A program made the position numbers and the translations under genes. Shown piece by piece: positions 1 through 6,423 of a DNA stretch of 22,517 bases (the first letter of the stretch is position 1; every line of letters starts with the position of its first letter). Location of the stretch: NCBI GenBank assembly GCA_965655775.1, contig CBFHHV010000016.1:1-22517 (forward strand), read 5' to 3'. Origin of the DNA: Marisimplicoccus sp965655775 (GTDB taxonomy: Bacteria; Bacteroidota; Bacteroidia; Flavobacteriales; Flavobacteriaceae). The notes under the pieces were generated by a model, which searched no databases, was not told the DNA's origin, and worked only from the letters and a program-made list of their open reading frames with translations.

Positions 1-393
1 AAAAACTCTCAAATGTGCTTGTCTATAATATGGAACGTATAAGTTTCCAGACTCAATCCATGCAGATGCTTGATACTTTACTGGTCTATTTAAAACATCA
101 TTTCTTATATGTCGATCCCATATATCCGAATTCCAGGCCTTCAAATTTTTTCCATCAATCAAAGTAGGATATATATAAAAAACATCTGCATCTTTCATTT
201 CGTTATTTTTATCGTAGAAGTCTGAAATTAATTTTGGAATTTTTCCTGGAATAACTGCCCAGCTTTCACTCTTACTATAATCTGGCTTTAATATTTCAGG
301 AGCTTTTTCAAATTCATATGTTTTATAAGAAATTTTACAACCTGTTATGAACCACAGAAGTACATATATTTTAAAAAAGTTTCTTTTACACAT
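1..393 (-). CDS. DUF3089 family lipoprotein, 3' part missing (cut by left window edge)
   Basis: Reading the minus strand from an ATG at 393 gives 131 codons open to base 1, so the gene continues outside the window. The N-terminus has basic residues, a short hydrophobic stretch and a lipobox-like end (FITGC, Cys19), suggesting an envelope lipoprotein. Family-typical pieces follow: an SWAVIPGK segment, ADVFYIYPT (a strand that opens the alpha/beta-hydrolase-like core), a WNSDIWD segment and VPYYRQAHLRVF at the cut edge. These match the DUF3089 family of predicted alpha/beta hydrolases, whose substrate I do not know. The expected nucleophile region lies beyond the edge. No in-frame ATG lies just upstream. 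The start codon is only 21 bp from the divergent sodC start. Confidence 0.8.
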   Translation of the reverse strand, partial: MCKRNFFKIYVLLWFITGCKISYKTYEFEKAPEILKPDYSKSESWAVIPGKIPKLISDFYDKNNEMKDADVFYIYPTLIDGKNLKAWNSDIWDRHIRNDVLNRPVKYQASAWIESGNLYVPYYRQAHLRVF

Positions 394-402
394 ATAATAT
401 TT

Positions 403-410
403 TAAATTTG
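403..410 (+). promoter_or_regulatory. Candidate -7 promoter box for sodC
   Basis: TAAATTTG is an exact match to the Bacteroidota sigma consensus TAnnTTTG. It ends 4 nt before the sodC ATG, so the transcript would be leaderless or nearly so. No TTG (-33 element) lies at the usual 17-20 nt upstream. In such A/T-rich sequence a lone box can occur by chance. Confidence 0.4.
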
Positions 411-414
411 TTTT

Positions 415-972
415 ATGAAAACACTCGCCTCTAAATTAATTATATTTTTAGTATTAGTTGTCTTTGTTGGATGTAATAACAACAATGAAAATATTATCAC
501 TATAAAAAAGTCAATAATTCCCCTTAATAACTCAAACATTTCAGGTACTATATCTTTTACACAAAAAAACGATTCAGTCCTCTTAGAGGCTCATGTATAT
601 GGTTTAGAACCAGGATTTAAAGCTATACATATTCATGAATTTGGTGATTGTTCATCAAGCGATGGATTGAGCACAGGTGGTCACTGGAACCCTACAAATA
701 CTAAGCATAGCAAATGGGGTGATCCAACTGGATTTCATCTTGGTGCTGTGGGTAATTTTGAAATTGATAGTATAGGTCATGGTATGGTAAATTTTTCTAC
801 TGATTTATGGTGTCTAGGTTGTGGAGAAGAAAATGATCTTCTAGATCAAGCTGTAATAATACATAATGGTCAAGATGATTATGTTTCTCAACCCTCTGGT
901 GCATCTGGTATGAGAATTGGTTGTATGGAGATCAATATTCCTGAAGAATTATCAATGGAATTATCTAATTAA
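415..972 (+). CDS. sodC: Cu/Zn superoxide dismutase, predicted lipoprotein, zinc-ligand Asp replaced
   Basis: Converts superoxide to hydrogen peroxide and oxygen in the cell envelope. Residues 1-20 form a lipoprotein signal ending FVGC (Cys20). The copper-site histidines are visible in HIHEFGDC (H72, H74), GGHWNP (H90, the bridging ligand) and VIIHNG (H150). C79 and C170 fit the conserved disulfide, and R167 (SGASGMRIGC) fits the active-site arginine. Zinc-site H98 and H108 are present. The aspartate expected three residues after H108 (H-x-G-D) is Ala111 (HLGAVGN), so the zinc site is incomplete. An extra CxxC (C133, C136) lies in a loop. The 3' end overlaps the convergent acyltransferase gene by 8 nt. 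An OxyR-type regulator lies nearby. The family call is firm; metal content is uncertain. Confidence 0.93.
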   Translation: MKTLASKLIIFLVLVVFVGCNNNNENIITIKKSIIPLNNSNISGTISFTQKNDSVLLEAHVYGLEPGFKAIHIHEFGDCSSSDGLSTGGHWNPTNTKHSKWGDPTGFHLGAVGNFEIDSIGHGMVNFSTDLWCLGCGEENDLLDQAVIIHNGQDDYVSQPSGASGMRIGCMEINIPEELSMELSN

Positions 973-1705
973 TTATCTGCTCTAGCTTTAAAGTTATTTC
1001 TTCAATCGAGCAGTGGTTAATGTCATTTCTTAGTGGCTTCATTATTTCAATAGAAAACTCTTTTTTTCTGTTTATCACCTTTAATCCGTTTATCTGAAAA
1101 ACACTACTAAATCCAGATATCTTTATTGGAACTACTAGAGGAGCATTACTCTTTATAATGTGTGCAGTACCTTTTCTAATTGGTTTTGTGTTATCTGTTG
1201 TTCCTCTTGGGAAAGTTATTACCCATCCATCCTCAAGAGCTAATTTAATGTTATTAGGATCCTCTGATCTAATATCTCTTGATACAGATTCACCAGAGTC
1301 TCTCCAGCTTCTTTGAACCAAAACTGCTCCAGCATATGTCAACAATTTTGTAATTAAAGACTTCTTCATCGTTTCTAAAGATGCTATGTAATAGAGGTTT
1401 GTCTTGGGATTTATAAGATATTTGGGTCTTTTAACTGAATCAATCCTGCCTTTAACAGATGAATTAAAAACATGTAACATCGCTATTACATCATAAAAAT
1501 ATGTTTGATGATTACACACAAATAGCACATTAGTGTCCGGAAGATTAAATAAGTTTTTCGAGCCTTTAATTTCAAATTTCTTACTTCTAAAAGTTCTGTG
1601 GGTAATTAGACCAACAATGCCTATTATCAATCTTTTAAGAAAGATTGTTTGACCAAAAATATTTTTTTTCAAAACATTTTTATTATTGACCAAATATATA
1701 AACAT
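965..1705 (-). CDS. 1-acyl-sn-glycerol-3-phosphate acyltransferase-like (PlsC/LPLAT family)
   Basis: Likely transfers an acyl chain to a lysophospholipid at the cytoplasmic membrane during phospholipid synthesis. The protein is 246 aa. After an N-terminal hydrophobic stretch (about residues 20-36) come recognisable acyltransferase blocks: block I NHQTYFYD (about residues 66-73), a block III-like TFPRGTT preceded by GWVI, and a block IV-like PLVVPIKISGF. Block I is odd: five residues separate His and Asp (HX5D) instead of the usual HX4D. I recall a similar NHQTYFAD form in other Flavobacteriia proteins annotated as acyltransferases, so this may be a lineage variant rather than a defect. The gene is convergent with sodC (8-nt overlap) and divergent from oxyR, with 83 bp between starts. 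The exact lipid substrate is not deducible. Confidence 0.83.
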   Translation of the reverse strand: MFIYLVNNKNVLKKNIFGQTIFLKRLIIGIVGLITHRTFRSKKFEIKGSKNLFNLPDTNVLFVCNHQTYFYDVIAMLHVFNSSVKGRIDSVKRPKYLINPKTNLYYIASLETMKKSLITKLLTYAGAVLVQRSWRDSGESVSRDIRSEDPNNIKLALEDGWVITFPRGTTDNTKPIRKGTAHIIKSNAPLVVPIKISGFSSVFQINGLKVINRKKEFSIEIMKPLRNDINHCSIEEITLKLEQIIN

Positions 1706-1757
1706 ATGTTATAATACTATTTAACATTTCTTTAATTTTAAATAATAAAATTTTATT

Positions 1758-1765
1758 TACTTTTG
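1758..1765 (+). promoter_or_regulatory. Candidate -7 promoter box for oxyR
   Basis: TACTTTTG matches TAnnTTTG exactly and ends 23 nt before the oxyR ATG, a reasonable distance for a short leader. No TTG lies at the expected upstream spacing, so support is partial. No comparable box was found on the minus strand for the divergent acyltransferase gene in this 83-bp gap. Confidence 0.35.
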
Positions 1766-1788
1766 AAAAAACATAAATTTAACTTATA

Positions 1789-2721
1789 ATGACAATTACA
1801 CAACTTAAGTATACGTTAGCAGTTGCTGAACATGGTAATTTTACTACAGCATCTGAAAAGTGCTTTGTTACTCAACCTACATTAAGTATGCAGGTTCAAA
1901 AACTTGAGGAGGAACTTGGTATTACAATTTTTAATAGATCAACAAAGCCACTCCAGGTTACTGAAGTTGGTGAGAAGGTTCTAAATCAAGCAAGAAAGAT
2001 TATTGAAGAATCTACAAGAATGAATGATGTTATTTCTGAAGAAAAAGGCATAATTGGCGGAACTTTAAAAGTTGGAATCATACCAACCGTTACCTCAACT
2101 CTATTGCCACTTTTTCTTAATATTTTTACAAAAAAATATAAGAATGTAGATCTTAAAATAGAAGAATTTAATACTGAAACATTAGTTCAAAAATTAGAAG
2201 ACAATTCTATAGACTGTGCAATAGCCGCTACACCATTGAGTAATGACAAGGTTTTAGAAAGACCATTATACTATGAACCATTTGTTGCTTATGTTCCAAA
2301 GCATCACTCACTCTCCGGTAATAAATACTTAGAATTAGATGACCTAACCAATGGTGATTTATTAATTCTACAAGATGGGCATTGTTTCAGAAATCAAGTT
2401 TTAAATCTTTGCTCCCTGGAAGATTTAAACAAACAATATGAATTAAAAAGCGGGAGCTTTGAAACATTGATTAATTTATCAAACAATGGGCCATGGATGA
2501 CAATTATCCCTTACTTACACTCAAATAATCTATCACCAAAAAATATTGAAAATATAATTCCTTTTCAGGATCCTGCCCCTGCAAGGGAGATAAGTATGAT
2601 ATATTCAAAGAGTCAACTAAAACTTCCTGTAATTAATGCATTAATGTCAAATATTTCCTCTGTAATTAGAGGACAAATAAAATACAACGATATTAAGATT
2701 ATGTCACCGGTTTCTGTTTAA
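1789..2721 (+). CDS. oxyR: LysR-type hydrogen peroxide sensor OxyR
   Basis: DNA-binding transcription factor that senses peroxide through a thiol-disulfide switch and activates antioxidant genes. Residues 1-60 carry the LysR winged helix-turn-helix (FTTASEKCFVTQPTLSMQVQKLE), followed by a linker helix and a two-lobed effector domain from about residue 92. The diagnostic element is GHCFRNQVLNLC at 197-208: C199 and C208 are spaced as in E. coli OxyR and even fall at the same numbers, with H198, R201 and Q203 also matching. The length (310 aa) is normal. The start is the first ATG and leaves a complete N-terminus. The gene is monocistronic, followed by tRNA-Pro. Nearby SodC produces peroxide, which fits, but I see no OxyR operator in front of sodC. 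Confidence 0.93.
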   Translation: MTITQLKYTLAVAEHGNFTTASEKCFVTQPTLSMQVQKLEEELGITIFNRSTKPLQVTEVGEKVLNQARKIIEESTRMNDVISEEKGIIGGTLKVGIIPTVTSTLLPLFLNIFTKKYKNVDLKIEEFNTETLVQKLEDNSIDCAIAATPLSNDKVLERPLYYEPFVAYVPKHHSLSGNKYLELDDLTNGDLLILQDGHCFRNQVLNLCSLEDLNKQYELKSGSFETLINLSNNGPWMTIIPYLHSNNLSPKNIENIIPFQDPAPAREISMIYSKSQLKLPVINALMSNISSVIRGQIKYNDIKIMSPVSV

Positions 2722-2740
2722 GTGATTATAGTCAAATAAT

Positions 2741-2770
2741 TTGGCAAGAATTTAATAAAGCTTATATTTA
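2741..2770 (+). promoter_or_regulatory. Candidate promoter for tRNA-Pro(TGG)
   Basis: TTG at 2741-2743, then 19 nt, then TATATTTA at 2763-2770, which matches TAnnTTTG at all fixed positions but the last. The box ends 12 nt before the tRNA 5' end. Spacing and both elements agree with Bacteroidota promoters. Confidence 0.5.
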
Positions 2771-2782
2771 CAACTCTTTTTT

Positions 2783-2857
2783 CGGGGTGTAGCGTAGCCC
2801 GGTTATCGCGCCGCGTTTGGGACGCGGAGGTCGCAGGTTCGAATCCTGCCACCCCGA
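2783..2857 (+). tRNA. tRNA-Pro, anticodon TGG
   Basis: A full cloverleaf can be folded. The acceptor stem CGGGGTG pairs with CACCCCG (2850-2856), followed by discriminator A2857. The anticodon stem CCGCG (2811-2815) pairs with CGCGG (2823-2827) around loop TTTGGGA, giving anticodon TGG at 2818-2820. The T-arm has the GGTTCGAATCC core. C1-G72 is the usual proline identity pair. The 3' CCA is not encoded. It reads CCA and, by wobble, other CCN codons. Confidence 0.97.
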
Positions 2858-2865
2858 CTTAATAA

Positions 2866-2900
2866 AGTAGTTATTTAGCTGCTTTTTTATTCTTTTTTTT
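2866..2900 (+). terminator. Intrinsic terminator after tRNA-Pro(TGG)
   Basis: AGTAGTT (2866-2872) pairs with AGCTGCT (2877-2883) around the 4-nt loop ATTT, giving a 7-bp stem with two G-T pairs. It runs directly into six T and, two bases later, TTCTTTTTTTT. It starts 9 nt after the tRNA 3' end, as expected for a rho-independent terminator. It implies that the second tRNA-Pro has its own promoter. Confidence 0.7.
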
Positions 2901-2932
2901 AGAAATCAACTAACTAAAGCTTATTTTAAAAT

Positions 2933-2940
2933 TATATTTG
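2933..2940 (+). promoter_or_regulatory. Candidate -7 promoter box for tRNA-Pro(GGG)
   Basis: TATATTTG is an exact TAnnTTTG match and is followed by C. It ends 6 nt before the tRNA 5' end, so transcription would begin almost at the mature end. No TTG lies 17-20 nt upstream. The terminator just before it makes an independent promoter here likely. Confidence 0.5.
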
Positions 2941-2946
2941 CATTAA

Positions 2947-3024
<78 letters not shown>

Positions 3025-3036
3025 TAAGGTTTATTG

Positions 3037-3044
3037 TATATTTA
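3037..3044 (+). promoter_or_regulatory. Weak candidate -7 box for the gene at 3049
   Basis: TATATTTA matches TAnnTTTG except at the last base and ends 4 nt before the ATG at 3049. No TTG lies at the right distance, since that position falls in the 3' end of the tRNA gene. Read-through from tRNA-Pro(GGG) is an equally good explanation for expression. Confidence 0.25.
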
Positions 3045-3048
3045 ATTT

Positions 3049-4116
3049 ATGGCAGATAATAAAAAACTAATATCAAAGAAGAAGCCATTCTTCCATATCT
3101 CAAAAAAATTAAAAGATTTTTTAAAAACTCATGACAGATGGATTGATGATGTTATATCCTATGATGATTTATTAAGATTTTCTGAGTCTGTAAATCTTTA
3201 TGATAAAAAAAATAGAGATACTCTATGGGTAAGACTTATTTTTAACGAGAGTGAGAGACAAGAGATTGATAACAACCTAAAAATAATTTATACATTATTA
3301 CATTCAGATGGTAACCCCTCATCGATTCCATATCTATCGATAGACTCTGTTGACTATTGTACTTTCGGAAACTCTAAGCCATTTAGAATAAAAATTAGAA
3401 ATATTGTAAATGATAATTTTACATATTTCTATGTCAAAAAAACAGATGCCTCTAGAGTTTATGGAATTGAATTTGAACATATGCTTTCTCCAAGAAATCT
3501 TAATTTTCTGGTTAATGATTCTTCATTAATAGAAGAACATATAGCTGGAATTCCTGGGGATATATTTATTCAAGAATATCTACCAAAATGTTCAGAAATA
3601 CAAAAAGCTCAAATTGCTAAAGAGTATGTAAAGTTTAATGAGAGATGCATGATTAGATTACTTGGAGATATGAGATCATATAATTATGTAGTTATTCCCA
3701 TTCATGATTTCGATCAAGTTATCTATAAAATTCGTGCAATTGATTTTGACCAACAATGTTTTGAAGGAAAATTCTCAGTATATAGACCACAATTTTTCAA
3801 AGAGAATAAACCAATGATGGATCTAGTTAGATCTAAGCTAAAGGCAGATTCTATTACTCAATATAAAATTGAAGAAAGATCAACTATTTCAAGAAGACTT
3901 ATTATCTCCGACGAAAGAATGAAATTATTGATTGATATCATGAAGGAAGATACTGTAAGTATTAGAGAAAACGTAGTAAACTTAAGAAAAGAGATTTTTA
4001 AATTTACCAATGAAAAATCATTTTTAAAATGTGAATCAATGGGAGATTTAATGGAAAAGACATTAATTTATTTAAAAAGAAACTATCAGAATGTTAGTTT
4101 AATTGACTTGATATAA
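3049..4116 (+). CDS. Conserved-looking protein of unknown function with kinase-like core residues
   Basis: A soluble 355-aa protein with no signal peptide or membrane segment and a lysine-rich N-terminus (KKLISKKK). I do not recognise a named family, though I have the impression of similar uncharacterised proteins in Flavobacteriia. The order of motifs resembles a divergent aminoglycoside-phosphotransferase/HipA-like kinase fold. FYVKKTDASR (127-136) has a candidate ATP-binding lysine. E143 follows as a candidate partner. LIEEHIAGIPG (160-170) looks like a hinge. GDMRSYN (206-212) looks like the catalytic D-x4-N, and RAIDFDQ (229-235) like the metal-binding aspartate motif. The usual His before the catalytic Asp is Gly206, so activity is uncertain. 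The C-terminal 100 residues are helical and charged. It stands alone between a tRNA and a sugar dehydrogenase. Coding status is near certain; the kinase idea is inference. Confidence 0.72.
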   Translation: MADNKKLISKKKPFFHISKKLKDFLKTHDRWIDDVISYDDLLRFSESVNLYDKKNRDTLWVRLIFNESERQEIDNNLKIIYTLLHSDGNPSSIPYLSIDSVDYCTFGNSKPFRIKIRNIVNDNFTYFYVKKTDASRVYGIEFEHMLSPRNLNFLVNDSSLIEEHIAGIPGDIFIQEYLPKCSEIQKAQIAKEYVKFNERCMIRLLGDMRSYNYVVIPIHDFDQVIYKIRAIDFDQQCFEGKFSVYRPQFFKENKPMMDLVRSKLKADSITQYKIEERSTISRRLIISDERMKLLIDIMKEDTVSIRENVVNLRKEIFKFTNEKSFLKCESMGDLMEKTLIYLKRNYQNVSLIDLI

Positions 4117-4127
4117 AAAAAACTTTA

Positions 4128-4154
4128 TTGAGTGATTAAATTATTTTAAATTCG
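4128..4154 (+). promoter_or_regulatory. Weak candidate promoter for the sugar dehydrogenase operon
   Basis: TTG at 4128-4130, then 16 nt, then TAAATTCG at 4147-4154, which differs from TAnnTTTG at one base. The spacer is 1 nt shorter than usual. The box ends 8 nt before the ATG at 4163. Confidence 0.3.
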
Positions 4155-4162
4155 AATTAATT

Positions 4163-5341
4163 ATGAAGAACATACATATTTATCTAATCCTAATTTCTCT
4201 CTGCACTAGTTTTTCATGTGCACAATCTGAAAACCCCCCGTTTATCGAACTTGGTGACGAATCTAAAATATATTTAGAAAAGGTGGTAGATGGAATTGAT
4301 ATTCCATGGGGTATATCATTTATTAATGAAAATGAAATACTTGTAACTGACAAGAAAGGTATACTGTACCATGTAAAAGATAATATTAAGACTCCTGTTA
4401 AGGGTATACCAAAAGTTGTTGAGAACAGACAAGGTGGTCTTCTTGATATAGAGGTTGACAAAGATTTTGAGAATAATCGAAGAATTTTTTTAACTACCAG
4501 TAACAGTTCATCAAATTCAAAAGAATCTAACACTGCATTATATAGTGCAGATTATAACGATTTTAAGATTTCTAATCTAAAACTTTTATATAAAGCAACT
4601 CCTGACTCAGATCAATATAGACACTATGGAGGTAAAATTTTATTGGATGATAAATATGTCTATTTTACTGTTGGCGATAGAGCTGGAAGAGATATCTATC
4701 CTCAGGATTTGACAAAAGATGGAGGAAAGTTATACAGGTTGTATTTAGATGGGAGTATACCAAAAGACAATCCTTTTTACAATATGAAAAATGCAAAGAA
4801 AGCTATTTGGAGTTATGGTCATAGAAATCCTCAAGGAATTATTTTTGGAAATGAGCCTGGTGATATAATAGTGCATGAACATGGCCCAAGAGGTGGAGAT
4901 GAAATAAATATAATTCGTGAAAGAGACAGTATTAGAGAGGAGCCATTATTAACAAGAAACTATGGCTGGCCCATAGTCTCGAATGGAATAAATTACAATG
5001 GGACCTCATTTACAGACCTTACTTCTCTTGAAGGAACAGAAACTCCTGCATATTTTTGGACACCCTCGATTGCTCCTTCAGGAATGACAATGCTTACTTC
5101 AGATATATATGATGAATGGGAAGGAAATCTATTTATTGGATCTCTTAGGTTTAGATATTTAGAAAGAATGGAATTAATTGGAAACTACGTATATAAAAGA
5201 GAGAAACTTTTAGATAGAGTTGGAAGAGTAAGAGAAGTTGTCCAAGGACCTGATGGTTTCCTATATGTTGGAATTGAGAAAAAAGGTATTTTTAAAATAA
5301 TTCCTTCTAAAGTTTTAATTGAAAATGATAAAGTAGAATAA
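4163..5341 (+). CDS. PQQ-dependent aldose sugar dehydrogenase-like protein, predicted lipoprotein
   Basis: A beta-propeller oxidoreductase of the soluble glucose dehydrogenase / YliI type, expected to oxidise sugars in the envelope with the cofactor PQQ. A signal sequence (residues 1-19) ends SFSCAQ, compatible with lipidation at Cys19. Family blocks are clear: GIDIPWGISF (44-53), RQGGLLDIEVD (89-99), QYRHYGGKIL (about 151-160, with H154 as the likely catalytic base), YFTVGDRAGRD, YGHRNPQG, the strong EHGPRGGDEIN motif, and RNYGWP before the final blades (SIAPSGM). The length of 392 aa is usual. I see no PQQ synthesis genes here, so the cofactor may come from elsewhere or from the environment. 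The stop overlaps the next start (TAATG), implying translational coupling. Confidence 0.88.
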   Translation: MKNIHIYLILISLCTSFSCAQSENPPFIELGDESKIYLEKVVDGIDIPWGISFINENEILVTDKKGILYHVKDNIKTPVKGIPKVVENRQGGLLDIEVDKDFENNRRIFLTTSNSSSNSKESNTALYSADYNDFKISNLKLLYKATPDSDQYRHYGGKILLDDKYVYFTVGDRAGRDIYPQDLTKDGGKLYRLYLDGSIPKDNPFYNMKNAKKAIWSYGHRNPQGIIFGNEPGDIIVHEHGPRGGDEINIIRERDSIREEPLLTRNYGWPIVSNGINYNGTSFTDLTSLEGTETPAYFWTPSIAPSGMTMLTSDIYDEWEGNLFIGSLRFRYLERMELIGNYVYKREKLLDRVGRVREVVQGPDGFLYVGIEKKGIFKIIPSKVLIENDKVE

Positions 5342-5658
5342 TGAATAAAATTTTTTTAAAACTTAAAGTTTTAATTAAAAAATCTTTTTTCAAATATTTA
5401 ATTATTTCTATAGCTTTTTTAATATGGATGACTTTCTTAGATACAAACTCGTTATTAATCCATGCAGAGTTAAATCGGGAAATTAAGAAACTTAAAAACA
5501 AGAGAAATGCTCTTAATGAAGAAATACTCAAAGATAAATCACTTATTGAAAAACTTGATAATATTGATAGTCTTGAACATTATGCTAGAGAAATGTATAA
5601 CTTAAAAAAAGAGAATGAGGATATTTTTATTATTGAATTTCAATCTGAAGACAAATAA
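5341..5658 (+). CDS. FtsB/DivIC family septum formation initiator
   Basis: A small bitopic divisome protein (105 aa). A short basic cytoplasmic tail is followed by one membrane helix (about residues 16-34, KSFFKYLIISIAFLIWMTF), then an extracytoplasmic coiled coil (about 43-75, rich in E, K, L and N) and a short C-terminal domain containing YAREMYNLKKENEDIF. The REMYNLKKENE segment is typical of Bacteroidota septum initiators and corresponds to the AR-x-x-x-x-x-x-G-E region of FtsB/DivIC. Such proteins bind FtsQ/DivIB and FtsL and help activate septal wall synthesis. The start codon shares one base with the preceding stop. ParA follows directly, so division and partition genes sit together. 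I cannot say whether FtsB or DivIC is the closer name. Confidence 0.86.
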   Translation: MNKIFLKLKVLIKKSFFKYLIISIAFLIWMTFLDTNSLLIHAELNREIKKLKNKRNALNEEILKDKSLIEKLDNIDSLEHYAREMYNLKKENEDIFIIEFQSEDK

Positions 5659-5661
5659 TTG

Positions 5662-6423
5662 ATGGGGAAAATAATTTCAATTGCAAATCAAAAAGGAGGT
5701 GTAGGAAAAACTACAACCTCAGTTAATCTAGCTGCATCACTTGGAGTTTTGGAGAAAAAAGTATTGCTCATAGATGGAGATCCTCAGGCAAATGCATCAT
5801 CAGGATTAGGTTTTGACCCAAATAATAAAGATCTATCTCTTTATCAGGTTTTATCTGGAACAAAGAGTTTCTCTGAAGTTATAAAAAAAAGTAAATCTCC
5901 TAATCTTGATTTAATACAGTCAAGTATAGATCTTGTTGGTATTGAGATTGAACTAGTTGATCAAGAAGCGAGAGAATACAGGCTAAAGGAAAAAATTAAT
6001 GAGATTAGAAGTCTCTATGATTTTATAATAATTGACTGTGCTCCATCTCTTGGATTAATTACTCTAAATGCTCTTACAAGTTCTGATTCTGTTCTTATTC
6101 CAATTCAGTGTGAGTATTTTGCCTTGGAGGGGCTTGGAAAACTATTGAATACTATTAAGAGTGTCCAAAAGGTTCATAATGAGGAACTAAATATTGAGGG
6201 AATATTACTTACCATGTTTGATTCAAGATTAAGACTTTCAAATCAGGTAGTAGAGGAAGTTAAAAAGCATTTTGGAGATATCGTGTTTAAAACTATTATC
6301 CAAAGAAATATTAAATTAGGTGAAGCCCCAGGTTTTGGAAAAGATATAATAACTTATGATGTCTCGTCCAAAGGAACTAAAAATTATCTATCCTTAGCAG
6401 ATGAAATTATAAATAAAAATTAA
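5662..6423 (+). CDS. parA: Chromosome partitioning ATPase ParA (Soj)
   Basis: A deviant Walker-A ATPase that dimerises on ATP, binds DNA nonspecifically and, with ParB-parS, segregates chromosome origins. KGGVGKTTTS (residues 11-20) holds the signature lysine and the P-loop. DGDPQANAS and FIIIDCAPSLG are the Walker A' and Walker B regions. RNIKLGEAPGFGKDI near the C-terminus is typical of chromosomal ParA. The length of 253 aa is normal. I prefer ATG at 5662. A TTG directly in front (5659) would add one residue and follow immediately after the previous stop. ParB begins directly after the stop, with no gap. Confidence 0.96.
   Translation: MGKIISIANQKGGVGKTTTSVNLAASLGVLEKKVLLIDGDPQANASSGLGFDPNNKDLSLYQVLSGTKSFSEVIKKSKSPNLDLIQSSIDLVGIEIELVDQEAREYRLKEKINEIRSLYDFIIIDCAPSLGLITLNALTSSDSVLIPIQCEYFALEGLGKLLNTIKSVQKVHNEELNIEGILLTMFDSRLRLSNQVVEEVKKHFGDIVFKTIIQRNIKLGEAPGFGKDIITYDVSSKGTKNYLSLADEIINKN

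Noticed and set aside
2722..2745. Possible hairpin TGATTATAGTCA as the oxyR terminator
   Set aside because: At most 4 bp including a G-T pair, with no T tract after it.
4180..4533. Minus-strand open frame of about 117 codons inside the sugar dehydrogenase gene
   Set aside because: It is fully embedded in a well-supported gene on the other strand and shows no domain or signal of its own; other open frames inside parB, mutL, ndk and the large amidohydrolase were dropped for the same reason.
5307..5531. Minus-strand open frame opposite the FtsB/DivIC-like gene
   Set aside because: Its lysine- and isoleucine-rich composition simply mirrors the A/T-rich opposite strand; the plus-strand protein has a coherent membrane helix and coiled coil.
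5659..5661. TTG as the start codon of parA
   Set aside because: The ATG immediately following gives the canonical ParA N-terminus (MGKIISIANQKGG), so TTG would add only one residue and is less likely.
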